A stretch of DNA of 61,011 bases from Candidatus Palauibacter polyketidifaciens (lineage in GTDB: Bacteria; Gemmatimonadota; Gemmatimonadetes; Palauibacterales; Palauibacteraceae), in contig NZ_CANPVO010000022.1 of assembly GCF_947581785.1 (NCBI RefSeq), forward strand, positions 1 to 61,011. Reading direction: 5' to 3'. Below the pieces are notes generated by a model. That model was not told the origin of the DNA. It saw nothing but the letters and a program-made list of their open reading frames with translations, and searched no databases. This document shows, piece after piece, positions 26,963 to 35,183 of the stretch. Position numbers and translations under genes: made by a program. Every line of letters begins with the position of its first letter. Positions within the stretch are counted from its first letter, which is position 1.

Positions 26963-29900
26963 CCGCCCGCGGCAAACCCCGCTTCCGCGTTCTTCCCGCC
27001 GCAGCCCTCGCCGCCGGCCTCTTCGCCGCCTGCGACGCCTCCGCCCCGCCCCCCTCGATCGACTGGATCGAGGGGAACGGAACCCGCGTGCGCCTCCTCT
27101 CCTTCGAGGGCGAGCCCGAGGGCGGTTTCACCCCGCTGTCGGCGCGGAGGACGGGCATCGAGGCGGTCCCCACCGTCTCCCGCGAGGCCCGGCTCGCGAA
27201 CCGAACGCTCATCCACGGCGTCGGCATAGCGCTCGGGGACGTGGACGGGGACGGCTGGGTCGACCTCTACCTCTGCATGCTCGACCGGCCGAACGTCCTC
27301 TACCGCAACCTCGGAGGCTGGCGCTTCGAGGACGTGACGGAGCGCTCCAGGGCCGGCCTCGGGGACCGGCTGTCGCGGGGCGCCGTGCTCGCGGATGCGG
27401 AGGGCGACGGCGACCTGGACCTCTTCGTGGCCGTACACGGGGGGACGAACGCCCTCCTCCTGAACGACGGGAGCGGCGTGTTCGAGGAGGTCGAGGCGGG
27501 GTTCGAGGGGGAATGGGGGAGCAGCACGCTCGCGCTCGCCGACATCGACGGGGACGAGGACCTCGACGCGTACTTCGCGAACTACAAGACCGTCCAGGGG
27601 GACGACCTTTTCAGCCCCGAGGAGCGAAGGCCGCGCGAGATCGCCGAGCGCGTCGGCGACGAGTTCGTGCTCCGCCCCCCCTTCGACGAGCACTACCGGC
27701 TCGAACTCCAGGGCGAGAGCGTGCTGCGCTTCGAACTCGCGGACCCCGACGAGCTCTACCTGAACGATGGATCCGGGGGCTTCGCGCCGGTCGACCTCGC
27801 GGGCGGGATCTTCCGGGAGGCGGGTGGCGAGCCGGTCTCCGCCGTCCCCCGGGACTGGGGGCTCGTCGCAAGGTTCTTCGACGCGGATGACGACGGGGAC
27901 GCGGACCTCTTCGTAGCCAACGATCTGGGCAGCCGGGACGGGTTCTGGCTCAACGAGGGGGGCACGTTCACCGCCGCGTCGGGACTTGCCTTCCGCACCG
28001 AGAGCACCTCCTCGATGGGGGTCGACTTCTCGGATATCGATGGAGACGGCGACACGGACTTCGTGACGACGGAGATGCTCTCGCCCGATCCCGTGAGGCG
28101 GCGGGAGCAGGTCGCCCTCGCCGTGCCCGGGTGGACGCCCCCCGGCGGGCACGCGACGCGGATCTCCGTCGACCGGAACACCCTCCAGCTCAACCGGGGC
28201 GACGGTACGTGGGCCGAGACGGCGCGGGCCGCGGGGCTCGACGCGTCGGAGTGGACCTGGGGCGCGATGTTCCTCGACGTCGATCTCGATGGCTACGAGG
28301 ACCTGCTCGTCACGAACGGGCACGCGTGGGACCCGCTGGACGGAGACACGCAGGAGGCGCTGCGGACCCGCCGCATCCAGGTGGACTGGCGCGAGGAACT
28401 CGGGGTGTTTCCGCCGCTCCGGCTGCGGAACCTCGCCTTCCGCAACCTCGGTGACGGCGCCTTCGCCGACATGACCCGGAGCTGGGGGTACGGGGCGGAG
28501 CCGGACGTGAGTCACGGGATCGCGGCGGCGGACTTCGACCGCGACGGCGATCGGGACGTCGTGATCACGCGGCTGGACGAACCGCCCCTCGTCCTGCGCA
28601 ACGACGCCGGGCGGGCGCGGATCGCCGTGCGCGTAATCGGGGAGGGCGGCAACACGCAGGCGATCGGGGCGCGCGTCGTGCTCGCCGGCGCGTCGCCGGA
28701 GCAGACGCGGCAGGTGACCGCGGGCGGCATGTATCTCTCCGGCTCGGATCCCGGGCTCACCTTCGCCATGGGCGACGCCGAGGCCGCCGAAGCGAGGATC
28801 GTCTGGCCCTCGGGGCGGAGCCGGAACGTCCGCGTGGTCGCGAACCGCGCCTACGAGGTGTGGCCGCCGCCCGACGGCACGGCGGCGGAGGGCGGCGATG
28901 CGGGGGCGGGGAGCGGCGGGCTGCTCTTCGCGGCGGCGGAGACGGTCGGTCGGCACGGCGAGTCCGCCTTCGATGAACTCGCCCGGCAGCCGCTCGTGCC
29001 GCTTGAGCTGTCCCGGAGCGGCCCGGGCGTGGCGTGGGTGGATGCGGACGCGGACGGCGATCCGGACCTGCTCGTTGGGGCGGGGGCGGGAGGCCGCGCC
29101 CAGCTCGCCGTCAACGAAGCCGGGCGGCTGGCGGACCCCGTGCCCATCGGCGCCCCCGCCGCCGGCGACCACACGTCCATCATCGGGCTTCCCGCGGCCG
29201 GCCGCCCGGTCATCGTCGCGGGCGTCAGCTCCTGGGAAGCCCGCTCGCCCGCCGACCTCGACGCGATTCCGCCCCTCGCCCGCCTCGATCCGGGCCCCGC
29301 GCCGGCTCTCCCGCCGAGCCGCCACGCGACGGGGCCCCTGGCGGCCGCCGATGTCGACGGAGACGGCGACCTCGACCTCTTCGCCGGCGCCCGCGCGACC
29401 CCCGGCGCCTACCCCCTGCCCGCCGACTCGCGGCTGCTCCTCGCCGATGGCGGCGACTGGGTCGTCGACGCGGAGGCCGCCGAGGCACTGCGGCAGATCG
29501 GCCTCGTCTCGGGGGCCGTGTTCTCCGACGTGGATGGCGATGGCGATCCCGACCTCCTCCTTGCGCTGGAATGGGGCCCCCTGCGGCTCCTGGAGAACGA
29601 CGGGGGGCGCTTCACCGACGCGACGGACGCCTGGGGCCTCGGCGCGCACACCGGCCGCTGGAACGGGATCGCGACGGGTGATTTCAATGCGGATGGCCGC
29701 CCGGACCTCGCGGTGACGGCGTGGGGAACGAACACCGGGCGCTTCGCGAGCGCAGAGCGGCCGGTCGGCGTCGTCGCCTCGGACTTCGACGGGAACGGGC
29801 TCGTCGACCTCATCGAGTTCGAGACCGGGGCGGACGGCGTCCGGCGGCCCGCGCGCGACTTTCTCACGCTCGGCACGACGCTCCCCTTCCTGCGGCGCGC

Positions 29901-30615
29901 GGCCCCGACGTTCGAGGCTTTCGCCCGAAGTTCCGTTGACGACCTCCTCGGAACGGGACGCACGGGGCTCTACCGGACGAGCGCCGCGACGCTGCTCCAC
30001 ACCGTCTTCCTCAACGCCGGCGGGCGGTTCGAGCCGCGTCCTCTGCCGGCGGCCGCCCAACGCGCCCCCGCCTTCGGCGTCGCGGTGGCGGACTTCGACC
30101 GGGACGGCCGCGAGGACCTCTTCCTGGCGCAGAACCATTTCGCGATGCCGGAGGGCCTCGGGCGCCACGACGCGGGACGCGGAGCCGTGCTGCTCGGCGA
30201 CGGCGCGGGCGGGTTCAGCGCCCTCGACGCGGCGCGGAGCGGGGTCGCGGTGTACGGGGACGCCCGCGCGGCCGCCGTGGCCGACCTCGATGCGGACGGG
30301 CGCTGGGACCTGGCCGTCGGGCAGAACGGAGCCGAGACCGTCATCTTCCGGGGACGGGGTGGGGTGCCCGGCCTGCGGGTCCGGCTGTCCGCCGGCGCAT
30401 GGCTGCGCCCGAGGTACGCCGATGGGAGCGAGGGTCCCGCCCGGGAGATCCAGTTCGGGAGCGGGTATTGGTCCTTCAACGGGCCCGTGCAGGTGCTGGG
30501 GCGCGCGGCGGACATCCGCGCCCTGACGGTCCGCTGGTCCGACGGCGCCGAGGAGACGTTCCCGGTGGAGACCGGGGCGAGGGAGGTTACGCTGAGACGA
30601 GGCGAAGGCTCGTGA
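26959..30615 (+). CDS. giant FG-GAP/CRTAC1-type lipoprotein, internally duplicated (start unclear)
   Basis: About 1218 residues built of two CRTAC1-like halves. Each has a series of FG-GAP/VCBS blades with calcium loops (DVDGDGWVDLY, DADDDGDADLF, DIDGDGDTDF and many more) and ends in an ASPIC/UnbV-type domain (about 554-634 and 1140-1214). The leading LPAAALAAGLFAAC is a lipoprotein signal. No ATG, GTG or TTG lies between the previous gene and this signal. An ATA at 26959 has GGAG 7 nt upstream and overlaps the TAG stop before it; the ATG at 26785 would run 178 nt inside the preceding gene. Likely a surface beta-propeller binding protein. Confidence 0.78.
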   Translation: MAARGKPRFRVLPAAALAAGLFAACDASAPPPSIDWIEGNGTRVRLLSFEGEPEGGFTPLSARRTGIEAVPTVSREARLANRTLIHGVGIALGDVDGDGWVDLYLCMLDRPNVLYRNLGGWRFEDVTERSRAGLGDRLSRGAVLADAEGDGDLDLFVAVHGGTNALLLNDGSGVFEEVEAGFEGEWGSSTLALADIDGDEDLDAYFANYKTVQGDDLFSPEERRPREIAERVGDEFVLRPPFDEHYRLELQGESVLRFELADPDELYLNDGSGGFAPVDLAGGIFREAGGEPVSAVPRDWGLVARFFDADDDGDADLFVANDLGSRDGFWLNEGGTFTAASGLAFRTESTSSMGVDFSDIDGDGDTDFVTTEMLSPDPVRRREQVALAVPGWTPPGGHATRISVDRNTLQLNRGDGTWAETARAAGLDASEWTWGAMFLDVDLDGYEDLLVTNGHAWDPLDGDTQEALRTRRIQVDWREELGVFPPLRLRNLAFRNLGDGAFADMTRSWGYGAEPDVSHGIAAADFDRDGDRDVVITRLDEPPLVLRNDAGRARIAVRVIGEGGNTQAIGARVVLAGASPEQTRQVTAGGMYLSGSDPGLTFAMGDAEAAEARIVWPSGRSRNVRVVANRAYEVWPPPDGTAAEGGDAGAGSGGLLFAAAETVGRHGESAFDELARQPLVPLELSRSGPGVAWVDADADGDPDLLVGAGAGGRAQLAVNEAGRLADPVPIGAPAAGDHTSIIGLPAAGRPVIVAGVSSWEARSPADLDAIPPLARLDPGPAPALPPSRHATGPLAAADVDGDGDLDLFAGARATPGAYPLPADSRLLLADGGDWVVDAEAAEALRQIGLVSGAVFSDVDGDGDPDLLLALEWGPLRLLENDGGRFTDATDAWGLGAHTGRWNGIATGDFNADGRPDLAVTAWGTNTGRFASAERPVGVVASDFDGNGLVDLIEFETGADGVRRPARDFLTLGTTLPFLRRAAPTFEAFARSSVDDLLGTGRTGLYRTSAATLLHTVFLNAGGRFEPRPLPAAAQRAPAFGVAVADFDRDGREDLFLAQNHFAMPEGLGRHDAGRGAVLLGDGAGGFSALDAARSGVAVYGDARAAAVADLDADGRWDLAVGQNGAETVIFRGRGGVPGLRVRLSAGAWLRPRYADGSEGPAREIQFGSGYWSFNGPVQVLGRAADIRALTVRWSDGAEETFPVETGAREVTLRRGEGS

Positions 30616-32942
30616 ACGCCCGCGACGCAGTCGCCCGCCCGCGTCCGCAGGCTCGGGCGCGGGCGGGGGGCCGACCGCGGGCCCGGCACACGGCGGCGGC
30701 GCTGCTCGCCATCGCGGTGACAGCAGGCTGCGGAGAACGCGCCGGCGATGCCGCCGAGTCCCCCGGTTCCGCCAATCCCACAGCCGGGACGCGCGAGATG
30801 GCGGCCCGCCTGCTCGCGCTGGCCGATTCGGCGGATCCGCTGCTCGACGAGCAACTTAACACCGCGCGCCTCCGCTACCTCACGAACCTGCCGCCGTCGG
30901 CGGATGGCGCGGAGATGCTCGTCCGCGCCGCGAACGCCGCGCGGGAACTCCTGAACGCGGGACACACGCAGCCCGCGCTCGAACAGTTCATCTTCGTCGA
31001 CCAGACGCTGGAAGGGATTCCCGCCGAGCCCTTCCCCGGCTTCCGCCGCTCCATCGAGGAACTCATCGGGATCGCCTTCCTCCGCCTCGGCGCGGAACTC
31101 GCATGCCCCGCCTCGGGACCCGCCGCGGGCACCGTCGAGCCGGCCCTCGAGCGCTCCCCGTGCTGGCCCGCCGTCCCCCCGACCGCCGCCGCTCGCTCGA
31201 CCGCCCCCGCTCCCGCCTCCGATTCGGCGCGCGCGGCCCTCAACGCGGCGGTCGGCTGGCACCGGTCGCTCCTGCAGCTCCGCCCCGACGACCTGCGCGC
31301 GCGCTGGGTGCTGAACCTCGCCGCCATGGCCGCCGGGGCGTGGCCCGACAGCGTCCCGCCCGAGTACAGGATCGAGGGGACCGCCGTGGGCGGGGCCGGA
31401 GTGTTCCCCCGCTTCGAGGACGTGGCCGCGCGGGCGGGTCTGGACGCCGTCTCCCTCTCCGGCGGCGCGATCGCCGACGACCTCGGCGGCGACGGCCTGC
31501 CGGACGTGATGACCTCCTCCCGCGGCCTCCTGCACCAGCTCCGCTACTTCGAGAGCGACGGCGTGGGCGGCTTCGTCGACCGTACGGCCGAGGCCGGCCT
31601 CGAGGGCCTCCTCGGCGGGCTCAACCTCGCCCACGCCGACTACGACAACGACGGCGACGCGGACGTCTTCGTCCTCCGGGGCGGCTGGCTCGTCCAGCCC
31701 CTCCCCAACTCCCTCCTGCGCAACGACGGCGGCGTCTTCTCCGACGTGACGCGGGAGGCCGGACTCTATTCCGAGCACCCGACCCAGACCGGCGCGTGGG
31801 CCGACTACGACGGCGACGGATGGCTCGACCTCTTCATCGGCAACGAGTCGAGGGACAGCCTGACGCACCGCAGCGAACTCTACCGGAACCGCGGCGACGG
31901 CACCTTCGAGGAGGTGGCCGCGGAGGTCGGAATCGAGGTCTCGGACTTCGTGAAGGGCGTGACCTGGGGGGACTACGACAACGACGGCCGCCCGGACCTC
32001 TATCTCTCGGTTCTCCACGCCTCCAACCGCCTCTACCGGAACCTGGGCCCGGACCCCTCCGGAGGCTGGGCCTTCGAGGACGTGACCGTGGCGGCCGGCG
32101 TCGGCGAACCGCTGGCGAGCTTCCCGACCTGGTTCTGGGATTTCGACAACGACGGGTGGCTCGACATCTACGTCGCGGGCTACGCCGCGCAGACCGCCGA
32201 TCTCGTGCGCGAGATGACCGGCGAACCGCACTCCGCCGAACTCCCCCGCCTCTACCGCAACCGGGGGGACGGCACCTTCGCCGACGTCACGGCCGCGCAG
32301 GGTCTCGACCGGATCATGTACGCGATGGGATCGAACTACGGCGATCTCGACGGCGACGGCCGGCTCGACTTCCTCGTCGGCACGGGCGATCCTGACCTCC
32401 GGCAGCTGATGCCGAACCGGATGTTCCGCAACCTCGGCGACCGCTTCGAGGAGATTACCGGCGCGGGCGGGTTCGGGAGCCTGCACAAGGGGCACGGCGT
32501 CTCGTTCGTGGACATCGACAACGACGGCGACACCGACGTCCACATCCAGCTCGGGGGCGCGAACGAGGGGGACCTCTCGCCGAACGCCCTGTACGAGAAC
32601 CCGGGGTTCGACCACCGCTGGATCGCGCTCACGCTGGTCGGCGAGCAGGCGAACCGGCCGGGCATCGGCGCCCGCATCGCGGTGACCGTCGAGGGGCCGG
32701 ACGGGACGAGACAGATCCACCGGCGTGCCGGCACGGGCGGGAGCTTCGGCTCGAACCCGCTCCGCCAGGAGATCGGGCTGGGCAGGGCGACCCGGATCGA
32801 GTCCGTCGAGATCCGCTGGCCGGGTTCGGGCACCGTCGACCGGCTCACCGGCCTCGCCCTCGACCGCGCCTACCGGGTCCGAGAGGGGACCGGGGTCGCC
32901 GAACCGCTGGAGAGACCGCGGGTCCGCCTCGGCGGCGGCTGA
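30612..32942 (+). CDS. FG-GAP/CRTAC1 family lipoprotein with helical N-terminal region
   Basis: A 776-residue exported protein. The signal HTAAALLAIAVTAGC ends in a lipobox. Residues about 50-250 are alpha-helical and TPR-like (LADSADPLLDEQLNTARLRYL; AARELLNAGHTQPALEQFIF). After this come about seven FG-GAP repeats with DxDxDG calcium loops (DYDNDGDADVF, DYDGDGWLDLF, DFDNDGWLDIY, DLDGDGRLDFL, DIDNDGDTDVH) and a C-terminal ASPIC/UnbV domain (about 669-757). GTG 30612 overlaps the previous stop (GTGA). Tandem placement after a related giant protein suggests paralogues acting together at the cell surface. Confidence 0.9.
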   Translation: MNARDAVARPRPQARARAGGRPRARHTAAALLAIAVTAGCGERAGDAAESPGSANPTAGTREMAARLLALADSADPLLDEQLNTARLRYLTNLPPSADGAEMLVRAANAARELLNAGHTQPALEQFIFVDQTLEGIPAEPFPGFRRSIEELIGIAFLRLGAELACPASGPAAGTVEPALERSPCWPAVPPTAAARSTAPAPASDSARAALNAAVGWHRSLLQLRPDDLRARWVLNLAAMAAGAWPDSVPPEYRIEGTAVGGAGVFPRFEDVAARAGLDAVSLSGGAIADDLGGDGLPDVMTSSRGLLHQLRYFESDGVGGFVDRTAEAGLEGLLGGLNLAHADYDNDGDADVFVLRGGWLVQPLPNSLLRNDGGVFSDVTREAGLYSEHPTQTGAWADYDGDGWLDLFIGNESRDSLTHRSELYRNRGDGTFEEVAAEVGIEVSDFVKGVTWGDYDNDGRPDLYLSVLHASNRLYRNLGPDPSGGWAFEDVTVAAGVGEPLASFPTWFWDFDNDGWLDIYVAGYAAQTADLVREMTGEPHSAELPRLYRNRGDGTFADVTAAQGLDRIMYAMGSNYGDLDGDGRLDFLVGTGDPDLRQLMPNRMFRNLGDRFEEITGAGGFGSLHKGHGVSFVDIDNDGDTDVHIQLGGANEGDLSPNALYENPGFDHRWIALTLVGEQANRPGIGARIAVTVEGPDGTRQIHRRAGTGGSFGSNPLRQEIGLGRATRIESVEIRWPGSGTVDRLTGLALDRAYRVREGTGVAEPLERPRVRLGGG

Positions 32943-33030
32943 ACTTCAGCGGCGCGTAACCGGTGCCGCAATGGACGAGTCGGCGGAGTGCGAAGGGGTC
33001 ATCCTCGTGCGGTGCGTGATGGGGACAAGG

Positions 33031-33735
33031 CTACTGCGGCGGGCTGTCGCCGCCTTTCAGGATGAGGAGCGTGTCGATCGCCGACGAGAAGGTGCCGAAG
33101 TCGGCGGCGCCCCGGAGGGCCACGCTGTCGCCGAGGATGAAATAGGGCGTGCTCGAGATCCCGGCCTGTGTGACGCTCGTGTAGTCGCGGAGCACGAGTG
33201 GGGCGAGCGTGCTGTTGCGGACGCAGGAGCCGAATGACTCGACGTCGATGTCGAGTTCTCCCGCGTACTCGACGAACAGGGCATAGGGATCGGCCGCGCC
33301 GCTCCACTCGTCCTGGCGCTCGAACAGGAGGTCGTGCATGGGCCAGAACTTGCCCACGGCCCCCGCGCAGTACGCCGCCTCGGTGGACACGAAGGCCTCG
33401 GGATGGCCGGGATTCGCATAGGCGATCCACAGGTAGCTGACCAAGCCCGCCTGGATGTAGGCGCTGTCGATCTTCGCGAGCGTCTGCACGTGGAACTGCC
33501 GGCAGTAGGGGCACTGGAAGTCGGAGATCTCCACCACCCTGACGGGCGCTCCCTCTTCTCCCTTGATGCGGCTGCGGTCGGCGCGCTCGCGGGCCACCTG
33601 GGCATTGGGCGGCACGATGGAGCGCTCCTGCATGTCCCCGGCTTCGGCCTCCGCGGCACAGCCTGCGGAGAGGACGATGCCGGAATAGAGGCCGGCAACG
33701 GACAGGAAGGGTCCGAAACGGAATCTGGCGTTCAA
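33031..33735 (-). CDS. DsbA/thioredoxin-fold lipoprotein
   Basis: A 234-residue oxidoreductase. The signal VAGLYSGIVLSAGC ends in a lipobox. The thioredoxin_4/DsbA-like domain has VVEISDFQCPYCRQFH (active-site CPYC about residue 75) and the cis-Pro region in ISSTPYFILGD. It probably forms or shuffles disulfides in exported proteins, fitting the many secreted Cys-containing proteins nearby. TTG 33735 overlaps the decarboxylase stop (TTGA), so both genes are translated from one message. Confidence 0.88.
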   Translation of the reverse strand: MNARFRFGPFLSVAGLYSGIVLSAGCAAEAEAGDMQERSIVPPNAQVARERADRSRIKGEEGAPVRVVEISDFQCPYCRQFHVQTLAKIDSAYIQAGLVSYLWIAYANPGHPEAFVSTEAAYCAGAVGKFWPMHDLLFERQDEWSGAADPYALFVEYAGELDIDVESFGSCVRNSTLAPLVLRDYTSVTQAGISSTPYFILGDSVALRGAADFGTFSSAIDTLLILKGGDSPPQ

Positions 33736-35183
33736 CCCGGTTCTCCCGGTGAAAGGTCGGCGGCGGCCCGATGGAGCGCATCGAGCGCGTCGTCCAGGTG
33801 GCGCTCCTCCGTGTGAACGCTCCCGACGGATAACCGTACAGTATAACGTCCGTCCAGTTCCGTGTGCGAGAGAAACGAGCGTCCCCCCGCGTTGACCCGG
33901 GACATGATCTCGCGGTTCAGCCGCGCCTCGCCCGCTTGGTCGCCCTCCAGCGGGGCGCGGAAGCAGATGGTGCTGAAGGAGACGGGCGCGGCGAGTTCGA
34001 AGGCGCCGCCCTCGACGAGCCGGGCCGCGGCGGCTTCGGCCATCGCGATGTGCCGGCGCATCGTCTCCGCCAGGCCGTCCGTCCCCGCGCACCGGAAGAG
34101 CACCCACAGCTTGAGCCCGCGGAAGCGGCGGCCGAGCGCGAGGCCGATGTCCATGAGGTCCGTTTCGTCGTCCTCCGATTCGAGGTAGGTCGGCGTGAGC
34201 GCGAGCGAGGCGCGGAAGGGGGCGACGTCGCGGTACAGGAGCACGGAGCAGTCGAGCGAGGTCCCGAGCCACTTGTGGGGATTGAGGACGATGGAGTCCG
34301 CCACGTCCCACCCGCGGAAGAGGGGCCGCTGCTCCGGGATCATCGCCGCGGGTCCCGCATAGGCGGCGTCCACGTGCAGCCAGACCCCGTGCCGTTCGGC
34401 GATCGCGGCGAGGGCGGGAACGGGGTCGACGCTCGCCGTGGAGGTCGTGCCGATGGTCGCGCACACCATGGCCGGCCGGATTCCGCTTGCGAGGTCGTCG
34501 GCGATGGCCGCCTCGAGCGCGTCCGGGCGCATGCGGAAGTCGCCGTCCGTCTCGATGCGGCGGACGGAGCGGCGGCCGAGTCCGGCGGCGATGGCGGATT
34601 TCTCCACCGAGGAGTGGGACTGCCTGGAGGTGTAGACGGCGAGTGCGGGGCCTCCCGGGAGCCCCTCGTCCCGCACGCCGTCGCCCGCGCGCTCCCGGGC
34701 CGCGAGCAGCGCGGTGAAGGTGGAGGTCGACGCGGTGTCGAAGATGAGGCCGGAGAAGGTGTCGGGGAGTCCGACGGCTTGCCGCAGCCAGTCGACGGCG
34801 GTCCGCTCGACCTCGGTCGCGGCGGGAGAGGTCCGCCACAACATTGCGTTCACGCCGACGGCGGCGACGAGGAGTTCCGCCACGATGCTCGGCGCCCGCG
34901 TGGAACTCGAGAAATAGGCGAGGAAACCCGGATGATTCCAGTGCGTGAGACCGGAGACGATGTGCTCGTCGAAGTCGGCGAGCACGCGCTCGAAGGGTTC
35001 CGGGGTGCGCGGCGGCGACTTCGCGAGGGCGCGGCGGACGTCGCCCGGCTGGACGTCGGGGAGGACGGGCCGCCCCTCGACGCGCTTCCGGTAGTCGACG
35101 GTCCACTCCGCCGCGCGCCCGAGCGCCTCGCGCAGGGTGTCCCCGCTCCAGTCCCGGTGCGGTCGATCGATGGGGTCCGGCAT
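33732..35183 (-). CDS. group II PLP-dependent amino acid decarboxylase
   Basis: A 483-residue PLP enzyme of the aromatic/glutamate decarboxylase group. NPHKW carries the PLP lysine (about residue 295); HVDAAYAGPA holds the Asp that binds the pyridine nitrogen; LTHWNHPGFLAYFSSS and SHSSVEKSA are conserved substrate-pocket segments. It should convert an L-amino acid, probably aromatic, to its amine, but substrate choice is not certain. ATG 35183 has AGGAG 5 nt upstream. The start codon overlaps that of the divergent helicase gene in the shared CATG. Confidence 0.88.
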   Translation of the reverse strand: MPDPIDRPHRDWSGDTLREALGRAAEWTVDYRKRVEGRPVLPDVQPGDVRRALAKSPPRTPEPFERVLADFDEHIVSGLTHWNHPGFLAYFSSSTRAPSIVAELLVAAVGVNAMLWRTSPAATEVERTAVDWLRQAVGLPDTFSGLIFDTASTSTFTALLAARERAGDGVRDEGLPGGPALAVYTSRQSHSSVEKSAIAAGLGRRSVRRIETDGDFRMRPDALEAAIADDLASGIRPAMVCATIGTTSTASVDPVPALAAIAERHGVWLHVDAAYAGPAAMIPEQRPLFRGWDVADSIVLNPHKWLGTSLDCSVLLYRDVAPFRASLALTPTYLESEDDETDLMDIGLALGRRFRGLKLWVLFRCAGTDGLAETMRRHIAMAEAAAARLVEGGAFELAAPVSFSTICFRAPLEGDQAGEARLNREIMSRVNAGGRSFLSHTELDGRYTVRLSVGSVHTEERHLDDALDALHRAAADLSPGEPG

